A DNA stretch of 5,954 bases from Phycisphaerae bacterium (GCA_018663565.1 JABJQE010000216.1:1-5954); one strand, 5' to 3'; positions 1 through 5,954 are shown, counted from the stretch's first letter. A program made the numbers and translations. The notes: generated by a model not told the origin, from the letters alone.

Positions 1-1
1 G

Positions 2-418
2 AACGCCTTCGTGAAGTACGCCGTCCCGACGCCAACGATGATGCATATCAAGCAACCCTCCAAAACGATGTGCACGATCGGGGAGGATGACCCCGGCATC
101 GGTGGCGGCCCGCCTGGACACAATGGGCATGGCTTCATGATGCACCCCAACCAGGACGGCAGTGACTTCGCCAACTTTCAGACCTGGATCGACATCCCAG
201 GCCTCTGGAACCCACGGGGTATCAACATCTCTCATATGGATGGATCGACCGAGACGATCAAGCTCACCGAGCCGAACCTCTACGACGCGTTAGACGCGGG
301 CGTCGACGGGATCCCCGACCACTGGGTCATCTTCGACGGACCGGATCTGCAAGCGCTCCAACGTCGAATCCTGCCTGGCGTTCTGGAATACCGCTCAGCG
401 GATGATCTGCCGGACTAA
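2..418 (+). CDS. Pseudopilin-like H-X9-DG protein, C-terminal part (5' truncated)
   Basis: The reading frame is open from the window edge to TAA at 416-418, followed at once by a second in-frame TAA, so this is the last 138 residues of a longer protein. The GTG at base 11 is probably an internal valine. The fragment resembles the C-terminal half of planctomycete proteins that carry a prepilin cleavage helix and an H-X9-DG processing-associated domain: a 'PSKT' segment followed by acidic residues, a 'W-IDIPGLWN' stretch, then 'GINISHMDGS', where that family has a glycine/asparagine/phenylalanine-rich run ending in DG. A 'DLQALQRRILPG' tail near the end also fits the family, where a D-LQ-LQ-R-P tail is common. 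The usual His ten residues before the DG is Asn here (bases 209-211). Such proteins are thought to be pilin-like surface or secretion subunits, but their exact role is generally unknown. The N-terminal helix that would confirm the family lies outside the window. Confidence 0.62.
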   Translation, partial: NAFVKYAVPTPTMMHIKQPSKTMCTIGEDDPGIGGGPPGHNGHGFMMHPNQDGSDFANFQTWIDIPGLWNPRGINISHMDGSTETIKLTEPNLYDALDAGVDGIPDHWVIFDGPDLQALQRRILPGVLEYRSADDLPD

Positions 419-432
419 TAAATCGACTCTTC

Positions 433-450
433 TTCCTCGGCTGCGAGGAA
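433..450. terminator. Hairpin between convergent genes, possible bidirectional terminator
   Basis: TTCCTCG (433-439) and CGAGGAA (444-450) form a perfect 7-bp stem around the 4-base loop GCTG. It lies in the 43-base gap between the stop of the pseudopilin-like gene (418) and the stop of lat (462), where a shared terminator is expected. There is no T-run on either side, so it is not a classical intrinsic terminator; its position is the main support. Confidence 0.4.
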
Positions 451-461
451 ACGGCGTAGAC

Positions 462-1790
462 CTACGAGATCGTCGCCGCATGCGCCGATCGAATGGAGTC
501 TGCGGTGCGGTTCAGCAACTCGTCGAGTTCGTCGAAGGACATATTCAGCGGCAAGCGGAATCGCATCGAGTCCGTCCCGCAGGGCAACGACATGGCCTTC
601 CGATCAAACATCGCTGTGATAGCCGCTGCTCGGTGCTCTGGGCTTGGGAAGGTGCAGGCCACAAGTGAACCTTTACCACGAACATTGGTAAATGCTCCGG
701 TGTCCTTGGCAATGGAACGCAGTCCGTCCATCAGACGGTCGCCCAACATGGCGGCGTGCGCTGCAAGACCATCTTGCACGATGATTTCGATGAATCGACG
801 AGAACGAACCATGTCCACCAAGTTGCCGCCCCAAGTCGAGTTGATTCGGCTCGATGTCTTGAAGACATTCTGCTCAACCTCATCGACCTTGCCGCCAGCG
901 TAGATGCCGCAGACCTGCGATTTCTTGCCGAAAGAGACTACATCTGGCGCGGTGCCAAGATGCTGCCAGAACCATGGCTTACCTGACCCGAAGAAGCCCG
1001 TCTGAACCTCGTCGAACAGCAGAAGGCATTCGTGATCGTCTGCGTACTGGCGAAGTTTGGCGAGGAACTCAGGACGGAAGTGATTATCGCCGCCTTCACC
1101 CTGCATAGGTTCAATCAAGATCCCCGCAATTCGATTGGCGCTCTCTGCAAAGGCCTTGTCGAGCTGCGCGTAGGCCTTGGCTTCCTCAGCTTCGATGTCA
1201 TTGCACACATTGCCGTTGACATCGAACTGGCACACAGGGTTGTGAATGCGTGGCCACGGGAATCGTGGAAACAAACCAACCTTGTCGGGCAGCGTATTTG
1301 TGCAGCTCATCGTGTACCCAGTACGGCCATGAAAGGCTTGGCTGAAGTGCACGATCGTGAGATCGTTACAGTCGGCGAGATAGTCCGTGCGACCAAGTTT
1401 GCGAGCCTTCCAGTCGAAGGCTGTCTTCATGGCGTTCTCAACCGCAAGGCCACCACCGGCGACCCAGAAGTGATGCGGGAACCCGTCGGGAGTCACGTTG
1501 GTCGCAAAGGCCCGAACGAACTCGGCCATCTCTGAGGTGTATAGATCGGCATTCGCGATGTTGGACTGAGCAGCCCGCAGCAGTGCTGCCTCAAATGCTG
1601 GCTCTTTCATGGCTGGATGATTGAACCCGATTGGCCACGAGGCAAAGCACGTGAAGGCATCGAGATACTTCTCGCCTGTGGCGGCATCGTGAATCCATGA
1701 GCCCTGAGACTTCTCAAGATCAACAACAAGTGGATATCCATCAACCAATTGGTGACGGGAGAGGCTTTGAAGAACGTCGCTTGCCTGCAT
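462..1790 (-). CDS. lat: L-lysine 6-transaminase (lysine epsilon-aminotransferase), PLP-dependent
   Basis: The 442-residue product belongs to the class III (fold type I) aminotransferases and closely resembles mycobacterial lysine epsilon-aminotransferase (about 449 residues). It moves the epsilon-amino group of L-lysine to 2-oxoglutarate, giving glutamate and 2-aminoadipate 6-semialdehyde, which cyclises to piperideine-6-carboxylate. It is cytosolic. Visible motifs: 'FHGRTGY' (153-159; Arg156 is the likely substrate carboxylate binder), 'QGEGGD' (230-235; Glu232 matches the family's glutamate switch), 'LLFDEVQTG' (257-265; Asp260 pairs with the PLP pyridine nitrogen), 'FGKKSQVCG' (287-295; Lys289 is the likely Schiff-base lysine), 'NSTWGGN' (317-323) and 'RFRLPL' (410-415). 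The GKK-QVCG signature separates it from ornithine and GABA aminotransferases. I chose the ATG at 1790-1788 because GAGGAG lies 9 bases upstream and homology begins there; the frame stays open to 1940, which would overlap the divergent ATPase gene. Possible roles are lysine catabolism or supply of aminoadipate or an osmolyte precursor. No pathway neighbour is visible. Confidence 0.92.
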   Translation of the reverse strand: MQASDVLQSLSRHQLVDGYPLVVDLEKSQGSWIHDAATGEKYLDAFTCFASWPIGFNHPAMKEPAFEAALLRAAQSNIANADLYTSEMAEFVRAFATNVTPDGFPHHFWVAGGGLAVENAMKTAFDWKARKLGRTDYLADCNDLTIVHFSQAFHGRTGYTMSCTNTLPDKVGLFPRFPWPRIHNPVCQFDVNGNVCNDIEAEEAKAYAQLDKAFAESANRIAGILIEPMQGEGGDNHFRPEFLAKLRQYADDHECLLLFDEVQTGFFGSGKPWFWQHLGTAPDVVSFGKKSQVCGIYAGGKVDEVEQNVFKTSSRINSTWGGNLVDMVRSRRFIEIIVQDGLAAHAAMLGDRLMDGLRSIAKDTGAFTNVRGKGSLVACTFPSPEHRAAAITAMFDRKAMSLPCGTDSMRFRLPLNMSFDELDELLNRTADSIRSAHAATIS

Positions 1791-1875
1791 CGGGGAGGGC
1801 TCCTCAGGGAAAACTGCTGAAAACGGGCCAAGTTGCACATGATACGGAGTCCCGTACCCCTTTACAGTAGGCCCC
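1791..1875. promoter_or_regulatory. Divergent control region between lat and the GspE-type gene
   Basis: These 85 bases separate two divergently read start codons and must hold signals for lat, and probably for the ATPase gene. A small inverted repeat, TACGG-AGTC-CCGTA, spans 1843-1856. On the minus strand TATCAT (1844-1839) matches the -10 consensus at 5 of 6 bases and overlaps one arm of the repeat, but no good -35 stands at the right distance. On the plus strand TACAGT (1863-1868) is a 4 of 6 match ending 7 bases before the ATPase ATG. None of these is strong. That the region is regulatory follows from the geometry; the individual boxes are guesses. Confidence 0.4.
1800..1805 (-). promoter_or_regulatory. 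Ribosome binding site that fixes the lat start
   Basis: Read on the minus strand this is GAGGAG, 9 bases before the ATG at 1790-1788. It is the best Shine-Dalgarno match near any candidate lat start. It favours this ATG over the in-frame ATGs at 1877 and 1940, which lie at or inside the divergent ATPase gene. Confidence 0.65.
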
Positions 1876-3543
1876 ATGGAAATTGGCGCATTACTGCTCA
1901 AACAGGGCGTGGTCTCCCCTGCCGAGGTCGATGAAGCCACCGAGGAACAACAACGGACGGGCGAGCGGCTCGACCAGGTACTCGTTCGGCTCGGTCATGT
2001 CGACAGCAGCACCATGCTCCAAGCCATCAGCGAACAGTTTTCAATGCCAATCGTAGACCTGACCGCCATCACTCCAGAACCCGAACTGCTTAAGGTCCTG
2101 CCCTCTCGTCTTGTCTTTCGGCAGCAGTGCGTGCCAATTGACCAATCAAACGGCGTACTGCGTGTGGCGACAAGTGACCCATTCGAACTCACTGCATTCG
2201 ATGAGTTGCGACTCCTCACCGGGCTTTCAATTGAACTCGTGCTCGCCAACGAAGAGGATCTTCGAGATTTCATTCGTCAACACTACGGCGTCGCAGGCGA
2301 CACGCTTGAAGCACTCCATGCTGAATCTGATCCACTTGAAGTGCAAGCCGAATCGAGCGACACAGACCAAGCGGAATTGGCCAGTGTCATTCGGCTTGTC
2401 AACGACCTGCTCATCGAAGCGATTCGCGAACGCGCAACCGATCTGCACATCGAGCCCTACGAGAACCGGCTTGCCATTCGGTATCGTATTGACGGCATCT
2501 TGACTACTGCCGCAGTACCTCGCACTGTTGATCGATTTCGGGCCGCCATCATCAGTCGACTCAAGATTATGGCCAATATGAATGTTGCTGAGCGTCGCCG
2601 GCCACAGGACGGCCGCATTTCTATGCGGCATGAGGGTCGCGTGTTTGATCTTCGTGTGTCGGCTATCCCCATGATGCACGGCGAAGGCGTCGTGCTGCGA
2701 ATTCTCGATTCATCGACTGGACTTCGGCCACTTGGCGAACTGGGCATGCAAGAGAATGTGCTTGAACGGTGGGACGAATGCATCCACACACCACACGGCA
2801 TCTTGCTTGTGACGGGGCCAACAGGCTCAGGTAAATCCACTACGTTGTACGCATCGTTGCGACGAGTTGTCACCAGCGAAGTCAAGGCCATCACCATCGA
2901 AGACCCTGTTGAATACCACCTCGAAGGTATCAATCAAATACAAACGCAAGCAGAAGTCGGCATGACCTTTGCCGCTGGCCTGCGATCAATCCTTCGCCAT
3001 GACCCAGACATTGTCATGGTTGGAGAAATTCGTGATCGCGAAACCGCCGAAGCTGCGGTGCAAGCATCACTCACGGGACACTTGGTGTTCTCGACACTAC
3101 ACACAAATACCGCAGCTGGCGCGATGCCGCGTTTACTCGACATGGGCGTTGAACCGTTTCTCGTAGCGAGTTCGGTTGAGGCCGTGCTAGCGCAGCGACT
3201 CGTCCGGCGAGTCTGTAATTCGTGCGGTGAAGACTGGGCACCTGACTGGAACACACTGCCGGAAGCATTGCGGTTTCGCGAAGGCACCGTGCTACGCCGT
3301 GGCAAAGGGTGCCGCGACTGCAGAGGGACGGGGTACCACGGCCGCGTTGGGCTCTACGAACTGCTCGTCGTATCCGACGGCGTTCGCAAGCGAGTGCTCG
3401 AGCGGCGGGCCACAAGCGAAATTGCTGAGGCGGCCGCAGCCGAGAAAAACTTGACGACCCTGCTCGATGCTGGCCGCACAGCCGTGCTCCAGGGCCTTAC
3501 TGGGCCCGATGAAGTCGCTAGAGTGGCTGTTTCAAGCCAATAG
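1876..3543 (+). CDS. gspE: GspE/PilB-family ATPase of type II secretion or type IV pilus
   Basis: The 555-residue product is a complete assembly ATPase. It would form a cytoplasmic hexamer at the inner membrane and use ATP hydrolysis to drive pseudopilin or pilin assembly. Residues 1 to about 138 are an MshEN-type N-terminal module, opening with 'GALLLKQGVV'. The N2 domain lies around 165-285, with 'ATDLHIEP' at 187-194. The core follows: Walker A 'GPTGSGKS' (314-321, Lys320), Asp box 'ITIEDPVEY' (339-347), Walker B region 'DPDIVMVGEIRD' (376-387, Glu384) and His box 'TGHLVFSTLHTN' (400-411). A four-cysteine zinc site is formed by CNSC (447-450) and CRDC (479-482), as in GspE and PilB. Length and motif order are normal and nothing is missing. 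The ATG at 1876 is chosen because homology starts there; its ribosome site is poor (TAGG, 4 bases away). GspE is preferred over PilB because of the pseudopilin-like gene nearby, but sequence alone does not settle it. No gspF follows it. Confidence 0.9.
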   Translation: MEIGALLLKQGVVSPAEVDEATEEQQRTGERLDQVLVRLGHVDSSTMLQAISEQFSMPIVDLTAITPEPELLKVLPSRLVFRQQCVPIDQSNGVLRVATSDPFELTAFDELRLLTGLSIELVLANEEDLRDFIRQHYGVAGDTLEALHAESDPLEVQAESSDTDQAELASVIRLVNDLLIEAIRERATDLHIEPYENRLAIRYRIDGILTTAAVPRTVDRFRAAIISRLKIMANMNVAERRRPQDGRISMRHEGRVFDLRVSAIPMMHGEGVVLRILDSSTGLRPLGELGMQENVLERWDECIHTPHGILLVTGPTGSGKSTTLYASLRRVVTSEVKAITIEDPVEYHLEGINQIQTQAEVGMTFAAGLRSILRHDPDIVMVGEIRDRETAEAAVQASLTGHLVFSTLHTNTAAGAMPRLLDMGVEPFLVASSVEAVLAQRLVRRVCNSCGEDWAPDWNTLPEALRFREGTVLRRGKGCRDCRGTGYHGRVGLYELLVVSDGVRKRVLERRATSEIAEAAAAEKNLTTLLDAGRTAVLQGLTGPDEVARVAVSSQ

Positions 3544-3667
3544 AACGGCCATTTCTAAGCGAGTACCCCTCTTCGTCTTGACGTTGGGCCCGGGGGCGGC
3601 GAAACTCCCTCGCTCGCCCTTCATTCAATACAAGCTTTCGGGGGGCTCAACGGAGACTGTTTCTCAA
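3544..3667 (+). promoter_or_regulatory. Spacer between the ATPase and the coiled-coil gene, possible promoter
   Basis: This 124-base gap carries TTGACG (3578-3583), a 5 of 6 match to a -35 box. Seventeen bases later stands GAAACT (3601-3606), only 3 of 6 for a -10 box, so the promoter is weak or unconventional. GGAG at 3652-3655 is a plausible ribosome site, 12 bases before the ATG at 3668, somewhat far. The frame of the downstream gene stays open across the spacer back to 3467, but that stretch reads as non-conserved filler. Confidence 0.3.
3594..3619 (+). terminator. Possible terminator hairpin after the GspE-type gene
   Basis: GGGCGG (3594-3599) can pair with TCGCCC (3614-3619, one G-T pair). 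CGA (3600-3602) pairs with TCG (3610-3612) across a one-base bulge, leaving a 7-base loop. The stem is followed by TTCATTC, a weak T-rich tail. It sits 50 bases past the ATPase stop and may terminate or attenuate transcription. It overlaps the candidate promoter, so both readings cannot be fully right. Confidence 0.28.
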
Positions 3668-5044
3668 ATGGCTATTCGAAGTTCCGCTGGGACAGGCGTC
3701 GTCGTCTCCCTGATCGTGTTCGTAATTCTGACCATCTTGCTGCTCGCAGGTTCAATCTTGCTGTGGGGCCAACGTGAGACTGCCAAGCAAGATGCCGCCA
3801 AAGCAGCCACCACACTTGATGACTACGCCACCGCGGCCGAACGCAATAGCGCCGAGTGGCTGTCTCCGCTGAAGGATGCAAGCGGACGTGAGTCCGTCAT
3901 CAAGTATCTCTACAACCAAAATCAATCTCTGCGGCAATTCGCCATCGGCTCGCCGGACGGTAGCCTCAGTGATCTTGATAACGCCCGCACCCAATTGTCC
4001 CTGCAACCTGGGCAATCACTTGCAGATGGTCTCGAGGACGCCCAGCGTCGACTCGGTGAACTGACATCGCAAGTCGCCGCCTTACAATCGGGCATGACCG
4101 CCGCCGAGCAATCGGCACGAGCAAGTGACGATAGGCTGAACGCCGCTGTTCAAGAACGGGATGACCTGCTTGTCACCGAGGCGACTGCACTCGAACCATA
4201 CACCGAGGCTGATGAGCGCTATCAATCCGAGATCCAAACTGCGACATCGAACTTCCAATCCATGCAGACCAATACACGCGATGAGATGAATTATCAAATC
4301 AACGAGTTGCAAGATGAGGTCGACAATCTGACCGCTCAAAACAAGCGACTCAAGGGCAAGAACCGCGTGCTCAAGAACAACTTAAACCGCGATCAACTTC
4401 GAGCAGCCGACCCCGCAACGCTTGCTGATGGGCGAGTTCTTGATGTCATCGGTGGCGGCGATCATGTGTATATCGATCGCGGCCGTAATGATCAAATCGT
4501 ACTTGGCATGACCTTTGAGGTCTACGACAGTGCTTCCCAGATTCGCCCAGGCGAGGACGGCGAAGAACCCCGCGGCAAGGCCAGCATTCAGGTTGTCAAG
4601 ATCGGCGATGCGAGTTCTACCGCCAAGGTCACCCGCCGAGTCAAGGGTCGCCCGATCCTCGCCGACAATATCATCGCCAACGCGGTCTACGACCCTGACT
4701 ATCAGTTCAAGTTCCTCGTACACGGGATGTTTGATCTTGACCGCAATGGGAAGTCAACCGAGCAAGAGGCTGAGTACCTCCGCGAACGTATCGAACGCTG
4801 GGGCGGTGTCGTCGTTCGAGGCAATGAGATTCCTGGTGACCTCGACTTCCTCGTCCTTGGGGAGACCCCCAACACGCCTGTTCAGCCATTCAACTCGGGC
4901 TCAACTCAAGCGATGGATGAGTACCGACGACTGCGTACAGCCGCGGATCGATACCAGTCTCTCCTACTGGATGCCCAACAGGCTGAGATTCCGGTTCTCA
5001 ACCAGAATCGACTCGACATTCTGACAGGCCGAACTGATCTTTGA
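3668..5044 (+). CDS. Membrane-anchored coiled-coil protein with beta domain and BRCT-like C-terminus, unknown function
   Basis: I recognise no named family for this 458-residue protein. Residues 11-33 form one strongly hydrophobic helix, ending in 'LLWGQRE', without a cleavage site, so it reads as a signal anchor. Residues 34-115 are polar and Ala/Gln-rich. About 120-245 is heptad-like and rich in Glu, Gln, Leu and Lys, a probable coiled coil ending in a basic patch ('NKRLKGKNRVLKNNLNR', 225-241). Residues 252-340 look like a small beta-rich domain: 'DGRVLDV', 'VYIDRGRNDQIVLGMTFEVYD', 'GKASIQVVKIGDASSTAKV', similar in style to the C-terminal domain of FlgT-like envelope proteins. Residues 346-454 fit a BRCT pattern: 'FLVHGMFDLD', an Arg/Glu helix ending in 'WGGVVV', 'LDFLVLGETP', then after an insert 'AEIPVLNQNRLDILTG'. 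The ATG at 3668 is chosen because it places the membrane helix at the N-terminus and has GGAG upstream. The acyltransferase gene 33 bases downstream suggests an envelope role. That the gene is real is very likely; its function is unknown. Confidence 0.82.
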   Translation: MAIRSSAGTGVVVSLIVFVILTILLLAGSILLWGQRETAKQDAAKAATTLDDYATAAERNSAEWLSPLKDASGRESVIKYLYNQNQSLRQFAIGSPDGSLSDLDNARTQLSLQPGQSLADGLEDAQRRLGELTSQVAALQSGMTAAEQSARASDDRLNAAVQERDDLLVTEATALEPYTEADERYQSEIQTATSNFQSMQTNTRDEMNYQINELQDEVDNLTAQNKRLKGKNRVLKNNLNRDQLRAADPATLADGRVLDVIGGGDHVYIDRGRNDQIVLGMTFEVYDSASQIRPGEDGEEPRGKASIQVVKIGDASSTAKVTRRVKGRPILADNIIANAVYDPDYQFKFLVHGMFDLDRNGKSTEQEAEYLRERIERWGGVVVRGNEIPGDLDFLVLGETPNTPVQPFNSGSTQAMDEYRRLRTAADRYQSLLLDAQQAEIPVLNQNRLDILTGRTDL

Positions 5045-5077
5045 TCGCAGTCAAGCGATAGACAGGGTGTCACGCCC

Positions 5078-5954
5078 ATGGCCCGCAGATCCACGATTCG
5101 CAACCTTGCTGAATATGTCCCGGCCCGACTTCTCTCGTCGGTAGCGCAATGCTTCCCCGAACAGCGAAACCGCACGACCTGTGATTTGGTCGCTCGTTGC
5201 TACGCCAAACTGCAAGGCCGACATCGGCGCCGAGCAGAAGAAAACCTTCGACTCAGCTTCCCACACATGAGTGAAGATGAGATCCGCCGAATTGCCATCG
5301 CGTCAATCGAACATCTCTTCCAACTCGCCGGCGTTGATGCCATGATCATGGGGCGAGCCATCAGGCCCTCCACCTGGCAGCGTCATCTTAACTTCGATCG
5401 TGCCTTGGACTCTATTCCAGTCTTGACCTCCGATCGCCCGGTACTCCTGTTGACCGGCCACTGTGGGAACTGGGAACTGCTCGGATATGGCATGTCAGTC
5501 GTGGGTTACCCCATGGCCGCCCTTGCTCGCCCCCTTGACACCCCGCTCCTCAACAAGTGGCTGCTCGGCATTCGCGAAGCATGGGGATTGAAAGTGCTCA
5601 CCAAGTGGGGCGCCACACCGATCATGCAGAAGATTCTTGAAGACGGCGGTCGACTCGGATTCATCGCTGATCAGAATGCAGGCGACAGCGGACTCTTTGT
5701 GCCATTCTTTGGCCGGCTTGCCTCGGCCTACAAATCAATTGGCCTTCTGGCGATAAAATACGACACGCCAATCGTCGTCGCCATGGCACGCCGTACTGGC
5801 AAGAAACTGCACTATGAGTTTGTCCTTGGCGACATCATCGAACCCGAGGACTGGAAAGATCAAGACGACCCCCTCTACTACTTGACCGCGCGGTACACAC
5901 GCGGCCTCGAGAAACTCATCGCCGAGTGCCCCGAGCAATATCTTTGGATCCACA
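5078..5954 (+). CDS. LpxL/HtrB-like lysophospholipid (lipid A) acyltransferase, 3' truncated
   Basis: The frame is open from the ATG at 5078 to the window edge: 292 codons, no stop. The product belongs to the LpxL/LpxM/HtrB family, which transfers acyl chains from acyl-ACP to lipid A precursors or related lipids at the inner membrane. Seen: 'RRAEENLRLSFPHMSEDE' (51-68), matching the conserved 'NL...FP.MS..E' region; the catalytic H-X4-E motif 'GHCGNWE' (127-133, His128 and Glu133); 'ARP' (150-152) followed by 'REAWG'; and 'FIADQNAGDSGLFVPFFG' (195-212), the conserved DQ...FFG segment. The last residues, 'CPEQYLWIH', match the 'PEQW.W.HRRW' motif near the usual C-terminus, so only a few tens of residues are probably missing. 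AGGG at 5064-5067 is a fair ribosome site, and an in-frame TGA at 5042 with no start codon in between excludes a longer form. The N-terminus lacks the clear membrane helix of E. coli LpxL. It is probably co-transcribed with the preceding gene. The exact acceptor lipid cannot be told. Confidence 0.88.
   Translation, partial: MARRSTIRNLAEYVPARLLSSVAQCFPEQRNRTTCDLVARCYAKLQGRHRRRAEENLRLSFPHMSEDEIRRIAIASIEHLFQLAGVDAMIMGRAIRPSTWQRHLNFDRALDSIPVLTSDRPVLLLTGHCGNWELLGYGMSVVGYPMAALARPLDTPLLNKWLLGIREAWGLKVLTKWGATPIMQKILEDGGRLGFIADQNAGDSGLFVPFFGRLASAYKSIGLLAIKYDTPIVVAMARRTGKKLHYEFVLGDIIEPEDWKDQDDPLYYLTARYTRGLEKLIAECPEQYLWIH

Noticed and set aside
493..1535. Plus-strand open frames at 493-903, 756-986 and 1032-1535 opposite lat
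   Set aside because: They are antisense to a strongly conserved gene, show no recognisable domain, and have Arg/Ser-rich compositions typical of shadow frames.
1791..1940. Longer lat with a start at 1877 or 1940
   Set aside because: The extra residues look non-conserved, overlap the divergent ATPase gene, and lack a ribosome site as good as the GAGGAG before 1790.
1995..3415. Minus-strand frames at 1995-2273, 2227-2679, 2457-2933, 2934-3305 and 3071-3415
   Set aside because: All lie antisense inside the intact GspE-type gene and have no family features.
3467..3667. Start of the coiled-coil protein at 3467 or 3509
   Set aside because: It would overlap the end of the ATPase gene and put about 53-67 low-quality residues before the membrane helix; the ATG at 3668 gives a normal signal-anchor protein.
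4082..4339. Minus-strand hydrophobic frame opposite the coiled coil
   Set aside because: Its leucine/isoleucine-rich look is the antisense image of a Gln/Glu/Asn-rich coiled coil; no ribosome site or family match was seen.
5044..5059. ATCGC-AGTCAA-GCGAT inverted repeat after the coiled-coil gene as a terminator
   Set aside because: The stem is only 5 bp with no T-run, and the next gene starts 18 bases later, so read-through is more likely.
5735..5953. Minus-strand frame at the right edge
   Set aside because: It is antisense to the conserved C-terminal part of the acyltransferase and has no recognisable features.

Overview
The window looks like chromosomal DNA of a Gram-negative bacterium, most likely a planctomycete and perhaps one of the Phycisphaerae. 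This is an inference. It rests on the C-terminal end of a pseudopilin-like protein of the H-X9-DG type (a style abundant in Planctomycetota), a GspE/PilB secretion ATPase, a lipid A-type acyltransferase (implying an outer membrane), and mid-50s percent GC judged by eye. No rRNA, tRNA, CRISPR array, transposase or integrase was seen.

Layout. (1) 2-418 (+) is the 3' end of a pseudopilin-like gene that starts outside the window and ends in a tandem TAA TAA. (2) 462-1790 (-) is lat, L-lysine 6-transaminase, convergent with the first gene; the 43-base gap holds a perfect 7-bp hairpin. (3) 1791-1875 is a short divergent control region. (4) 1876-3543 (+) is a complete GspE/PilB-type ATPase. (5) 3544-3667 is a 124-base spacer with a possible terminator hairpin and a possible weak promoter. 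(6) 3668-5044 (+) encodes a 458-residue protein with an N-terminal membrane helix, a long coiled coil, a beta-rich domain and what I read as a BRCT-like domain. I recognise no named family for the whole protein. (7) 5078-5954 (+) is the start of a LpxL/HtrB-like acyltransferase gene that runs off the window.

How they fit together. The pseudopilin fragment and the ATPase both belong to the type II secretion / type IV pilus world, but they lie on either side of lat and need not be one operon. No gspF, gspG or other assembly genes are visible. The ATPase, the coiled-coil protein and the acyltransferase run in the same direction. The last two are only 33 bases apart and are probably co-transcribed, which points to an envelope-related role for the unknown protein. 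The lysine aminotransferase is metabolically unrelated and is read from the opposite strand.

The most unusual item is the membrane-anchored coiled-coil protein with a BRCT-like C-terminus. I saw no clear sign of a complete new defence or mobile system.
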